A DNA stretch of 64,000 nucleotides from an uncultured Sulfitobacter sp. (lineage in GTDB: Bacteria > Pseudomonadota > Alphaproteobacteria > Rhodobacterales > Rhodobacteraceae): positions 248,001-312,000 of the forward strand of contig CANMXJ010000002.1 of NCBI GenBank assembly GCA_947501805.1. Direction: 5' to 3'. Below are positions 26,668 to 35,351 of this stretch, in pieces (positions within the stretch are counted from its first letter, which is position 1; each line of letters begins with the position of its first letter). The notes under the pieces were generated by a model. It saw only the letters and a list, made by a program, of their open reading frames with translations. It ran no database searches and was not told where the DNA came from. The position numbers were made by a program, and so were the translations under genes.

Positions 26668-26689
26668 TTCAGGTCAAGCTGACCCTGAA
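26668..26689. promoter_or_regulatory. Imperfect inverted repeat upstream of the alcohol dehydrogenase gene
   Basis: TTCAGGTCA and TGACCCTGAA face each other across AGC, with a single unpaired base. It lies in the 85-bp gap between the MFS gene end and the adh start. It could be the operator of the downstream operon or a transcript-end hairpin of the upstream one; no T tract is present. Confidence 0.3.
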
Positions 26690-26730
26690 AACCTCAGCCG
26701 CGCAAGCACGGATGCGACACGGGCGGGTGT

Positions 26731-27939
26731 CTATGACGTCACGTTTGATCGGTCACGGCGTATTAGAAAGATCACCAGCGCAAGGATCATCAGGGCCGAA
26801 GCCGCCAGAAACGGCGCGCCTGGCGCGTAGATCGGTGCGTCAACTTTCGTAAAATAGGCAAACGTCGCGGTCATCGCGAGCGGGGAGATGATCATCGCAA
26901 GCGATGAAGCGGAGGTCAGCGCGCCTTGTAACTCGCCTTGTGCATTGTCTTTGACGCGGCGCGACATGATGCCTTGCAATGCGGGCGGGATCACGCCTGC
27001 CAAGGCGGCGATGGGTGTCAGAAACAACGTGATTGTACCAGAGGTTATAAGCCCGATGCTGACATAGGTGCCAATCGCGCAAAGCAATCCGGCGACAACC
27101 GTGCCGCGTTCACCCAGCCATCTGAGCGTCATACGAATGACGCCTGCTTGCACCACTGCCATGGTAATGCCGAACAACGCAAGGGACAGCCCAAGGATAG
27201 ACGGCCCCCAGCCAAACCGTTCCTGTCCGAAGTAGGCCCAGACCGAAGGGTAAACAGCAAAGGCCACATGGTAGAGGAAATAAATCGTCAGCAATTTGCG
27301 CACGCCAGGCAGTTTTCCCAGTTGTTTGACCGCACCCAACGGATTGGCGCGACGCCAGTTGAACATGCGGGCTTTGTCAGGGGTGAGGGTCTCTTTCAGG
27401 ACAAACCAGCCTAGAATGACATTCATCGAGGCCAGAATGGCCGCGGCCCAGAACGGTGCGCGGGTGCCGTATTCTGCCAGAAATCCCCCGATCACAGGCC
27501 CGAGGACAAAGCCCATGCCAAAACCGGCACCGATCAGACCAAAATTTTTCGTGCGATCTGCCGAGGACGAGATATCAGCCATGTAGGCCGCCGCTGTGGC
27601 TTGGGTTGCGGCGGTGACGCCGCCGACGAGGCGGGCGGCCAGCAGCACCCAGATGCTACCGGCTATGGCCATGACCACGTAATCAAGCGCCATAACTACC
27701 AGCGAGGCCAGCAAAACGGGGCGGCGGCCAAAGCGGTCAGATAGTCCGCCCAAAACGGGACCAAAGATAAACTGCATCACAGCAAAAGATGTGGTGAGGA
27801 TACCACCCCAGAGCGCCGCTTCGCTGAGACCCCCGCCATTCACGCTGCGGATGAGGTCCGGCATCACGGGCATCATCAGCCCGATGCCCATGGCGTCGAT
27901 CATCACTGTGATCATGATAAACGCGACGGCGGGGCGCAT
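26731..27939 (-). CDS. MFS transporter of the TetA/drug-exporter type
   Basis: 402 residues with 12 predicted membrane helices. The loop 2-3 motif GGLSDRFGRRPVLL and the motif C region LGPVIGGFLAEYGTRAPFW are those of TCR/Tet-type proton antiporters. It lies 3 bp downstream of pcaB as the last gene of the overlapped operon. Efflux of aromatic or acid intermediates would fit its context. Specificity is not readable from the sequence. Confidence 0.85.
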   Translation of the reverse strand: MRPAVAFIMITVMIDAMGIGLMMPVMPDLIRSVNGGGLSEAALWGGILTTSFAVMQFIFGPVLGGLSDRFGRRPVLLASLVVMALDYVVMAIAGSIWVLLAARLVGGVTAATQATAAAYMADISSSADRTKNFGLIGAGFGMGFVLGPVIGGFLAEYGTRAPFWAAAILASMNVILGWFVLKETLTPDKARMFNWRRANPLGAVKQLGKLPGVRKLLTIYFLYHVAFAVYPSVWAYFGQERFGWGPSILGLSLALFGITMAVVQAGVIRMTLRWLGERGTVVAGLLCAIGTYVSIGLITSGTITLFLTPIAALAGVIPPALQGIMSRRVKDNAQGELQGALTSASSLAMIISPLAMTATFAYFTKVDAPIYAPGAPFLAASALMILALVIFLIRRDRSNVTS

Positions 27940-27942
27940 CAG

Positions 27943-29268
27943 TCAGAGTGTCTTTGCACGTTGGGCAAATGAGAGAGCTTGGGCAGGGGCGTGTCCCATG
28001 CCTTTTGCCGGGTCAAACACCTCCGCAGGGAGATCCGGATAGGCTGCCAAAGCAAGATCCTTGAGGGGGACCCGCTTGTCGCGGGCATCAAGGCAAAGTG
28101 ATTTTGCCGCTGCTTGCGCTTCGGGTCGTGGCATCAGGTCAGCCAAGGCAAAACTGAGGGCTTCTGCGTGGATCAGGCCCAGATTTCCGCCCAAGGCTGC
28201 ATGCATCTGGATGGGATGCGGGGCCAGTCCTGTACTCAGAGCCTTTGCGTGTTGAAGGGCAGCGGCCAAACACAGCGAAAGTTGCGGGACCACCATCCAT
28301 TCGGTGAACCACGCCGCGCCATCGCGTTGATGTTGATGTATCGCGCTGATCTGGAGGCTGCTGCGCAGTCCGGTAAACTGATGACTAAGCGCAACAATTG
28401 CGCTGGGCCGAACAGGGTTCTGCTTTTGCGGCATTGTTGAGGAAGCACCGGAACCGCCCAAAGCGACTTCGCCCGCCTCGCTGGCGGTCAATCCGATCAG
28501 AGTTTGTCCCATATGCGCAAGGGCTGCGATAACCTGTCCCTGCCAGTCGGCGATGCGCAGAACGGGTGCGCGGTCGGTGTGCCAGCTGCGAAACGGGTCA
28601 GACAAACCAAGTGCTTTGGCAAGCTCTGCGCGGGTTTCACTGGCCTGTGATCCCAAAGCAGATGAGGTTCCCGCAGCGCCGGAGAGCGAGACGAAAAGCG
28701 ATGAAGCTCGTAAGTCTTCCAGAGCATCCAGCGCGTCCAAAAGGGGAGCCCCGAATTGTGCGAGCACTGTGCCCCAAGAAGTTGGAGTTGCCTGCTGGCC
28801 GTACGTGCGCGCCGGCATTGGCAGGTGTGCGTGCTGTTCGGCCTGTTGCCCTAATGCTCTCAGAATTTCGCGCAAATCACTTTCGACCAAGGCCAGTGTT
28901 TGACGTAAACGCAGCATCAAAGCGGTGTCGATGATATCTTGGCTGGTCGGCCCCCAATGCACGAATTGCGCATGTTCCGGCGCGTTCATCTCGGCGCGAA
29001 ACGCAGCCACCAAACCCGGCACGCTAACGCCGTTTTCACCCGTGGCAGCAGCTATTGCGCCCGGATCAATCTGGATTTCCATGCTGGCACGGTGGATCGC
29101 GGCGGCAGATAGTTCAGGAATGACGCCGAGGTTGCCCTGCACCTTTGCCAAGGCCCCCTCTACCAACAGCATTGCGCGAATGGCGGCGGTATCGGAAAAC
29201 AGCCGCCCCGCGTCACCCGTATTGAAAAGCTGTGCAAAAAGCGGGCTGTCAAAAACGCTGGCTGCCAT
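27943..29268 (-). CDS. pcaB: 3-carboxy-cis,cis-muconate cycloisomerase
   Basis: 441-residue fumarase/aspartase-superfamily protein. The superfamily signature is GGSGASSTMPQKQNP; the N-terminal SPLFAQLFNTGDAGRLFSD is typical of PcaB rather than argininosuccinate or adenylosuccinate lyase. It converts 3-carboxymuconate to 4-carboxymuconolactone in the protocatechuate branch of the beta-ketoadipate pathway. Its ATG overlaps the pcaC stop (TAATG). No protocatechuate dioxygenase genes lie beside it. Confidence 0.88.
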   Translation of the reverse strand: MAASVFDSPLFAQLFNTGDAGRLFSDTAAIRAMLLVEGALAKVQGNLGVIPELSAAAIHRASMEIQIDPGAIAAATGENGVSVPGLVAAFRAEMNAPEHAQFVHWGPTSQDIIDTALMLRLRQTLALVESDLREILRALGQQAEQHAHLPMPARTYGQQATPTSWGTVLAQFGAPLLDALDALEDLRASSLFVSLSGAAGTSSALGSQASETRAELAKALGLSDPFRSWHTDRAPVLRIADWQGQVIAALAHMGQTLIGLTASEAGEVALGGSGASSTMPQKQNPVRPSAIVALSHQFTGLRSSLQISAIHQHQRDGAAWFTEWMVVPQLSLCLAAALQHAKALSTGLAPHPIQMHAALGGNLGLIHAEALSFALADLMPRPEAQAAAKSLCLDARDKRVPLKDLALAAYPDLPAEVFDPAKGMGHAPAQALSFAQRAKTL

Positions 29269-29672
29269 TATCTGTCCGTCTCGTGTGTTTCCCAGACTTT
29301 CTTGGCGATATTGATGGCGTGGTTGGCTTTTGGCACGCCCGCATAGATCGCAACATGTTGGAAAGCTTCCATGATATCGCTCTTGCTGGCACCCGTGCGC
29401 ACGCAGGCCCGCACGTGCATTTCGACTTCGTCGAAGTTGCCGGTGGCTGCCAGCAACGCGAGGGTCAACATCGACCGCTCGCGTCGGCTTATTGCGTCAG
29501 AAGCCCAGACATTGCCCCAAGCACCCTCAGTGATCAGCCCCTGAAACGGCATGTCTTCGGGCGTCATGGCACTGTTGGCGCGGTCCACGTGGGCGTTGCC
29601 CAACACTTCGCGGCGGACCTGCATGCCGCGTTCATAGCGTTCGGATTTGGCGAACCGGTCAGACATGGCCAA
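29268..29672 (-). CDS. pcaC: 4-carboxymuconolactone decarboxylase
   Basis: 134 residues of the AhpD-like CMD family. ERYERGMQVRREVLGNAHVDRA at the N-terminus and WGNVWASDAISRRERSMLTLA, then HVRACVRTGASKSDIMEAFQH, are close to PcaC. It decarboxylates 4-carboxymuconolactone to the enol lactone used by PcaD. It overlaps pcaD by 14 bp and pcaB by 1 bp, indicating a single transcript. Confidence 0.92.
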   Translation of the reverse strand: MAMSDRFAKSERYERGMQVRREVLGNAHVDRANSAMTPEDMPFQGLITEGAWGNVWASDAISRRERSMLTLALLAATGNFDEVEMHVRACVRTGASKSDIMEAFQHVAIYAGVPKANHAINIAKKVWETHETDR

Positions 29673-30447
29673 CTCCTTTCAAGAAATCAGTGAGGACTTG
29701 CGCGAATTCCTCGGGCTGTTCCACGCAGGGCAGGTGGCCTGCTTTGCGGATCAGGTGGAATTTGGAACCGGGGATCAGGTCAACTGTTTCGCGCACCAGA
29801 TCCGGCGGGGTTGATCCGTCCTCGGTTCCCGCAATGCCAAGCGTTGGCAAGCGTAAAGCACTGGTCGTTGTGTAAAAATCCGTACCTGAGATCGCCGCCG
29901 AACACCCCGCATAGCCGTCATCCTCGCCGCGCACCAACATGTTGCGCCACAGCTCCAACTCGGGAGACTTGCGAAAATCGGCCGAGAACCATCGTTCCAT
30001 AACACTATCAGCAAGCGCTTCGACACCGCCGGACTTCACCGCGGCGATACGTTCTTCCCACATCTGGGGATTGCCAATTTTTGCAGCAGTGTTGGACAGC
30101 ACCATGGCGCGGATCAGGTCTAGGCGTTTGATGGCCAGCCCTTGTGCAATCATTCCGCCAATGGACAGCCCGACAAAGACACTGCCCCGGGCATCCAAGT
30201 GATCCATCAGTTTTTCCACATCGCTGATCAATGCGCCCATCGCGTAAGGACCGGTAGGACAGGATGACAGCCCGTGCCCCCGTTTGTCATAGCGGATAAT
30301 GCGCAAGCCTTTTGGCAGCAACGGCATGATTGGATCCCATAGGCGCAGATCAGTACCAAGGGAGTTGGAAAACACCACGGTTGGCCCGTCATCAGGTCCG
30401 TCCACACGGTAATGCAGGCGGACCTCGCCAGTATCAAAAAGTTTCAT
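29659..30447 (-). CDS. pcaD: 3-oxoadipate enol-lactonase
   Basis: 262-residue alpha/beta hydrolase. FSNSLGTDLRLWDP near the N-terminus, the nucleophile elbow GLSIGGMIAQG, Asp in GTEDGSTPP and His in AGHLPCVEQP match PcaD. It hydrolyses the enol lactone to 3-oxoadipate. It starts at an ATGA overlap with the phosphoesterase gene and is followed by pcaC. The order pcaD-pcaC-pcaB is that of roseobacter pca operons except that pcaHG are absent. Confidence 0.9.
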   Translation of the reverse strand: MKLFDTGEVRLHYRVDGPDDGPTVVFSNSLGTDLRLWDPIMPLLPKGLRIIRYDKRGHGLSSCPTGPYAMGALISDVEKLMDHLDARGSVFVGLSIGGMIAQGLAIKRLDLIRAMVLSNTAAKIGNPQMWEERIAAVKSGGVEALADSVMERWFSADFRKSPELELWRNMLVRGEDDGYAGCSAAISGTDFYTTTSALRLPTLGIAGTEDGSTPPDLVRETVDLIPGSKFHLIRKAGHLPCVEQPEEFAQVLTDFLKGVGHV

Positions 30448-31643
30448 TTTGTGCCCTCGCGCATTTGGATTGTTGCCATGATTTGACCGTGATCAGAGGC
30501 CAGCTTGTTATATGGGGCCTCTGGATGGCTGCCATCGGTCAGATGGTCGTTAAGGACCGAGAAATAGGACATTTCGCCGATGTGGTGCCGCCAGTGCGGG
30601 ATGAAATGGCGCGACATCAGGATCTGGTCGATGCTCTCGTAAGTGCCGCCAAACGCTGCCGTATAGATCATGTCACGGGCGCTTTTGCGCACAAACATTT
30701 TTTCGGCGGAATGCAGGCGTACAGCGTCAATGTCTTCGGTGATTTGCGCGGCCTCTGAGGCGCTGTAGCGATCGCCGCGATGTTCGGCATCATGGCGCAG
30801 CATCCATTCGTAATTCTTGAACGGCACTTCTCCTGTTATGATTTCTGAACTCACCGCGGTTTCATTGTCGTTGAGATCACCCAACACCATGACGGGACGG
30901 CCTTGTTTGAGTTCGGCTATGATTGCGCCGCGCAGGACCCATGCTTCGGCCATGCGCCGCATTGCGGCACGTGCGGCACCCAAGGCGCGCCCAACCGGAT
31001 CGTAGTTTGTAAGATCGGCTTCGGAAGCGTGTGATCCGTCTTTCGGGCGGATATACTCGCCAAGCTTTGATTTCAGGTGGCAATTGAAGATGGTGACGGT
31101 TTGATTGCCTATCTGCACGCGCACCTTGAGGATCGGGCGGCTGAGGTTCTGGATGGTGAAATGACCGCCTTCATCCCCGTCGAAAGTCTGAAAGGGGATG
31201 TTCAACGGCTGGTCAAATGCCTGAATAATCTGTGGTGCGTCGGTGAAACCCAGACGTGACAGAATCGCAACGCCGGGTCTGCGACGGCCTGCTTCGCCGT
31301 CATGGATGTTGGGCGCAAAAGCCAGCGATGCGTTCTCGTAATTGCGGTATTCCAGATGGCGAAAGATTGCGCGCTTGCGGTAGCGTTTGTCGGAACTTGG
31401 CATTGCATCGGCATTGCTGGCAGCGCCATACCTGTCTGCACGCGCGATGGTGTCCTGCAGGGCCGTTTCCTCGAAAATTTCCTGAAAACCAATGATGTCC
31501 GCGTTCATCGCGACCAGTTGATCTGCCAGCCAGTCTTCTTTCCAGGCATATTCCTCGGGCGTGTAGGACTGGAATTTGTAGTATTCCTTGTCCGGTCCGA
31601 TCAGGTTCTTGACGTTGAAACTGGCGATAGTGAATTCGGTCAT
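30444..31643 (-). CDS. Endonuclease/exonuclease/phosphatase-fold phosphoesterase
   Basis: 399 residues of the DNase I-like EEP fold. The catalytic series is visible in order: Asn in SFNVKN, Glu in GFQEIF, His in NCHLKS, Asp and Asn in LGDLND, and Asp-His in ASDHG. Family members cleave nucleic acids, sphingomyelin or inositol phosphates. There is no signal peptide. Its place between a threonine dehydratase-like gene and pcaD, with ATGA overlaps on both sides, gives no clear role. Confidence 0.8.
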   Translation of the reverse strand: MTEFTIASFNVKNLIGPDKEYYKFQSYTPEEYAWKEDWLADQLVAMNADIIGFQEIFEETALQDTIARADRYGAASNADAMPSSDKRYRKRAIFRHLEYRNYENASLAFAPNIHDGEAGRRRPGVAILSRLGFTDAPQIIQAFDQPLNIPFQTFDGDEGGHFTIQNLSRPILKVRVQIGNQTVTIFNCHLKSKLGEYIRPKDGSHASEADLTNYDPVGRALGAARAAMRRMAEAWVLRGAIIAELKQGRPVMVLGDLNDNETAVSSEIITGEVPFKNYEWMLRHDAEHRGDRYSASEAAQITEDIDAVRLHSAEKMFVRKSARDMIYTAAFGGTYESIDQILMSRHFIPHWRHHIGEMSYFSVLNDHLTDGSHPEAPYNKLASDHGQIMATIQMREGTK

Positions 31644-32611
31644 GCAAGGGTCTCCAATGCGCGGGCGAACATGGGTGCGTCCACGTTGCCGCCGGATATG
31701 GTGACGATGACATCATCACCTTCAATCTCGTCTTTACGAAACAGGGCAGCTGCAAGTGCTGCGGCACCGCCTGGTTCAGCGACCAGTTTGAGGTGTGAAA
31801 AAGCATGTGCCATGGCCTGCAGCGCCTCTTTCTCGGTGATCACAAGGCCGGGACCAACCAGCCGCTTCATGATCGGGAACGTCAAATCACCGGGTTGCGG
31901 GGTGATAATCGCATCGCAGATATTGCCGGACGTCTTGCTATTTCGTTCAATCCTGCCAGAGCGCAGGGAACGGGTGACATCGTCAAAGCCTTCAGGCTCG
32001 GCGGGGCGTACTCGCAGGGTGGGCGCATCGGCCTCAAGGGCGAGGGCAATGCCCGAGCTCAACCCCCCACCGCCGCAGCAGACAATGACATCCGCGTTTG
32101 TGATGCCATGTTCGCCGGCTTGGGCGGCAATCTCGAGACCACAGGTGCCTTGCCCAGCGATGACTTGTGGCTCATCAAATGGCTTGATCAGGGTCAGGCC
32201 TCTTTCTTCGCTGATGGCCGCGCCAATCCTGTCGCGGCTTTCTGTGTCGCGGTCATAAAGCACCACTTCTGCACCATACGCACGGGTATTGTCGATCTTC
32301 ATCTTTGGGCTGTCAGAGGGCATGACGATGACCGAAGAAACACCGTGCATTTTTGCTGCCAATGCAACGCCCTGCGCATGATTGCCGCTGGAGAATGCAA
32401 TGACGCCCTTGTTTCGCACTTCTGGTTCCAGAGCAGACAGGGCCGACCATGCCCCGCGAAATTTGAAGCTGCCCGTGTGCTGTAGACACTCCGGCTTTAT
32501 CCAGACACGACGTCCTGCAATGTCATCGAGAAAGGGGGCATTTAACAGCGGTGTGCGGCGGATATAGCCATTCAATCGTGCATCAGCACCGCGGATCATT
32601 TCGATGTTCAT
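31640..32611 (-). CDS. PLP-dependent threonine/serine dehydratase-like enzyme
   Basis: 323-residue fold-type II PLP enzyme. The PLP lysine is in GSFKFRGA, the substrate-carboxylate loop is SSGNHAQG and the phosphate-binding glycine loop is CCGGGGLSSG. It lacks the C-terminal ACT-like domain of biosynthetic IlvA, so it is a catabolic dehydratase, serine racemase or 3-hydroxyaspartate dehydratase type. Start 32611 is chosen because it makes an ATGA overlap with the hydrolase stop; a longer start at 32629 is less likely. Confidence 0.85.
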   Translation of the reverse strand: MNIEMIRGADARLNGYIRRTPLLNAPFLDDIAGRRVWIKPECLQHTGSFKFRGAWSALSALEPEVRNKGVIAFSSGNHAQGVALAAKMHGVSSVIVMPSDSPKMKIDNTRAYGAEVVLYDRDTESRDRIGAAISEERGLTLIKPFDEPQVIAGQGTCGLEIAAQAGEHGITNADVIVCCGGGGLSSGIALALEADAPTLRVRPAEPEGFDDVTRSLRSGRIERNSKTSGNICDAIITPQPGDLTFPIMKRLVGPGLVITEKEALQAMAHAFSHLKLVAEPGGAAALAAALFRKDEIEGDDVIVTISGGNVDAPMFARALETLA

Positions 32612-33435
32612 TTCAACCGCTCCAGCCATTCATTCAGTGCCGTCACCGCCTCCGGTTCATCCAGAAAAGGGACGTGGCCCCTACCGGGAACGCTGCCAAG
32701 GATCATATCGGGGCTGCGTTTTTGCATCTCCACCACGGTTTCATGGCTGAGAAGATTGGAGTTTTGCCCGTGGATCAGCGCTAGTGGCAGGTCTGCAATC
32801 GCGTCAAAGAACGGCCACAGATCAACGTCGGGCCCGTCCATCGCCGCCAGCACCGCGTCGCGCAATTTGGGATCGTAGGTGATCTTTAAGCCGGTCTCCG
32901 TCAGTCTGAAATGTTTCTTTGCCTCTTCCAACCAGCGGCTGTCCGGCACATCCACAAAATCCACAAATGCCCGGGCCAAGGCGTCTGCTGCCTCTGCATG
33001 GGTCTTCGCAGCCGGATTGAGGCCGATGACATGGCGGATCACAGCAAGGCCACCCGGTTCGATAAACGGGCCAACATCATTCAGCGCAATGCCGAGCAAT
33101 CTGTCGTGCGCACCTGCCGCCAGACCCATGGCATTGAGCCCGCCACGCGATGTGCCAAGAATCGCGACCTTTTCCAACCCCAGATGATCCAGCAGTTCCA
33201 GCACATCACGGCATTCAACCGGCAAGGCATAGTTCTGCCAGTCGGGATCAAAGTCGGATTGCCCGCGTCCGCGATAGTCCAGTTTGATCAATCTGTTACC
33301 CGCCAGATGCGGCGTGACATAATCAAAGTCTGCGGTCGTGCGGGTCAGGCCGGCTAAACAGAGGATGGGCAGGCCGGTTCCTTCATCGGTATAATACAGG
33401 GAAAGCCCGTCTGACGTGGTGAAATGTGCCATCAT
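32608..33435 (-). CDS. Alpha/beta hydrolase
   Basis: 275 residues. Nucleophile elbow GTSRGG, acid position in HGQNSN (an Asn where Asp or Ser-Asp is common) and His in GRGHVPFL. The fold resembles carboxylesterases and C-C hydrolases of the MhpC/EstB group. It starts at an ATGA overlap with the dehalogenase gene and ends overlapping the dehydratase gene. Substrate unknown. The unusual acid position leaves activity slightly uncertain. Confidence 0.82.
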   Translation of the reverse strand: MMAHFTTSDGLSLYYTDEGTGLPILCLAGLTRTTADFDYVTPHLAGNRLIKLDYRGRGQSDFDPDWQNYALPVECRDVLELLDHLGLEKVAILGTSRGGLNAMGLAAGAHDRLLGIALNDVGPFIEPGGLAVIRHVIGLNPAAKTHAEAADALARAFVDFVDVPDSRWLEEAKKHFRLTETGLKITYDPKLRDAVLAAMDGPDVDLWPFFDAIADLPLALIHGQNSNLLSHETVVEMQKRSPDMILGSVPGRGHVPFLDEPEAVTALNEWLERLK

Positions 33436-34118
33436 ATACCTGCCAGTTCCGGGATGCCTGTCAGATCATGCAACACATGTGCGGGTTTCCATGGCAAGCG
33501 GTCCATCGGATCGTTACTGCGGTTGACCCATGCGGTTAGGAAACCGTATCCGGTTGCGGCAGCCGCGTCCCAACCGTTTGAAGAGACAAACAAAACTTCG
33601 TCCTTGCTGCATCCAAAGTGCGCGCCGACCAGATCATAAACTTTTGCATCCGGTTTGAAGATCCCCACACTTTGCACAGAGAGGGACACGTCCAGCGCAT
33701 CGCCAATTCCTGCGGATTTCACGGCACCCTCCAGCATATCGGGCGACCCGTTGGACAGGATCGCGGTGTTCAGCCCTGCGGCTTTCAGGGAAGCCAGCAT
33801 CGCGGGTACCTCCGGATAGGCCTGCAATTCCCAATAAAGCGCCAAAAGCCGTTTGCGCAGCGCGATATCGTCTCCATGATCGGTTTTTGCTAAAGCCCAA
33901 TCCAACCCGTTTTGCGTAACTTCCCAGAAATCGGTATGGGCCCCTGTTACGGCCCGCAGCCACGAGTATTGCAATTGTTTCAGCCGCCAATGTTCGGCCA
34001 AGACCATCCAATCGTCCTTGATTGCGCTGTATTGCGGCTCTGATGCGGCTTGTCGCGCAGCGGCACCGACATCAAACAAGGTGCCGTAAGCGTCAAAAAC
34101 GCACGTCGTGGTGGGCAT
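33432..34118 (-). CDS. Haloacid dehalogenase type II (L-2-haloacid dehalogenase-like)
   Basis: 228-residue HAD-fold protein. Nucleophile Asp9 with Tyr11 (FDAYGTLFD), motif II Ser in SNGSPDML, Lys in FKPDAKVYDL and the motif SSNGWDAAAA. The Tyr after the nucleophile and the SSNxWD motif are specific to L-2-haloacid dehalogenases rather than generic phosphatases. It hydrolyses 2-halo acids to 2-hydroxy acids. Start 34118 has GAGGAG upstream in the mRNA. It is the first gene of the eight-gene operon running down to the MFS transporter. Confidence 0.85.
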   Translation of the reverse strand: MPTTTCVFDAYGTLFDVGAAARQAASEPQYSAIKDDWMVLAEHWRLKQLQYSWLRAVTGAHTDFWEVTQNGLDWALAKTDHGDDIALRKRLLALYWELQAYPEVPAMLASLKAAGLNTAILSNGSPDMLEGAVKSAGIGDALDVSLSVQSVGIFKPDAKVYDLVGAHFGCSKDEVLFVSSNGWDAAAATGYGFLTAWVNRSNDPMDRLPWKPAHVLHDLTGIPELAGI

Positions 34119-34300
34119 AGATCGTCTCCTCGAACTCCGCTCAGACTTGCACGGCGCGCAGCCGTGGAAAAGGCCCGAAATTGTACCAAAGTGGGCGGGG
34201 TTTACATCGCGCAAAGGCTTTGCCATTTTGCACGCTATCCGGAGCACCTGCGCAGATACGCGGCCTCCCTCCCTTCCCCCCTACATTTTTGGAGTTTACG

Positions 34301-34729
34301 ATGGCTGAAGTGAAGTCAGGCGATACAGTTGCAATTCATTATACCGGCACTTTGCTGGACGGCAGCACCTTTGACAGTTCCGAAGGGCGCGACCCGTTGG
34401 AATTCGAAGTTGGATCCGGCCACATCATTCCCGGTCTGGACGTGGCACTGCCCGGCATGACTGTCGGTGAGAAAAAGGTCGTTAAGATCGCCTGCGCGGA
34501 TGCTTACGGTGCGTTGAATCCCGAAATGCGCCAAGCGGTCCCACGTGAGGGAATCCCCGCCGATATTCCGCTTGAGGTGGGCACGACTTTGCAGATGCAG
34601 ACACCCGATGGTCAGGCATTGCCGGTCATGGTGGTCGAAGTAGACGAGGCAACTGTGACGCTGGACGCCAATCACCCGCTTGCGGGCAAAGATCTACAGT
34701 TCGATATCGAGCTGGTCAGCATCAACTGA
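34301..34729 (+). CDS. FKBP-type peptidyl-prolyl isomerase (SlyD-like)
   Basis: 142 residues beginning VKSGDTVAIHYTGTLLDGSTFDSS, then GSGHIIPGLDVALPGM, as in SlyD-type FKBPs with an inserted flap domain (about 70-125). It isomerises prolyl bonds and acts as a folding chaperone in the cytoplasm. There is no metal-binding His-rich tail. GGAG precedes the ATG at 34301. It is divergent from the dehalogenase operon and convergent with the next gene, whose stop is immediately adjacent. Confidence 0.92.
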   Translation: MAEVKSGDTVAIHYTGTLLDGSTFDSSEGRDPLEFEVGSGHIIPGLDVALPGMTVGEKKVVKIACADAYGALNPEMRQAVPREGIPADIPLEVGTTLQMQTPDGQALPVMVVEVDEATVTLDANHPLAGKDLQFDIELVSIN

Positions 34730-35221
34730 TCAATTGCCAACTTTCATACTGCCCATGGCTTGACCCAACTGGTCGGCCATGGCCGCGGTATCATCAATTG
34801 TTTCGCCACGAGAGGAACGGCCTTGCGCCGTGCCTTTGGCAGCGGGGCCAATACCGGAAAGCGGATTGGCCTTGGCAAAGCTGTGGCGGTTGACCTTAAC
34901 CGTATGCTTCGAGCGGAGCGGTGCAACTTCTTCGGGTTGCGCTTCGGCGATGCGGTTTTGACGTTGCGCCTGGCTTTGAGCATTTGCCATCCAGGTTTTC
35001 ATGAAAGACGGCCCACCAGAATCGGATGATCCTCTGAGTGCCGAAATGCCGTCAACACCAGCGGACATCAGTGCAAGACGCAACTGTGGTTCGCTGCGCA
35101 GGGTCGATGCGACGGTGAGCACCAGCACCAGACTTACAATCTTGGCCCAAAAGCGCGCACGCTTTGAGCGGTCACGGCGGGCTTCCAACACTTCGTCGGC
35201 GTATATATCTTTGAAATCCAT
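34730..35221 (-). CDS. Single-pass membrane protein of unknown function
   Basis: 163 residues. An N-terminal charged stretch (ADEVLEARRDRSKRARF) precedes one transmembrane helix (about 29-42, IVSLVLVLTVAS), then a low-complexity Ala/Ser/Gln-rich region probably in the periplasm. An upstream ATG at 35290 would add 23 residues. I do not recognise a family. It lies between the FKBP gene and an RNA methyltransferase gene, convergent with the first. Confidence 0.6.
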   Translation of the reverse strand: MDFKDIYADEVLEARRDRSKRARFWAKIVSLVLVLTVASTLRSEPQLRLALMSAGVDGISALRGSSDSGGPSFMKTWMANAQSQAQRQNRIAEAQPEEVAPLRSKHTVKVNRHSFAKANPLSGIGPAAKGTAQGRSSRGETIDDTAAMADQLGQAMGSMKVGN

Positions 35222-35351
35222 AAATGTTATCTGCATGGAAATCTGGGCAAAAATTTGACGACTTGGCGCAAAATCCGAAATTCCCGACATGTTCTTTTGA
35301 AAATAGGTGTTCGCACTCGCAGGTCTCTCTTTATCCCTCTATGTAGCGGAC

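Noticed and set aside
31302-32485. Long plus-strand frames antisense to the EEP and dehydratase genes
   Set aside because: The minus-strand genes have catalytic motifs in order and ATGA overlaps; the plus frames do not.
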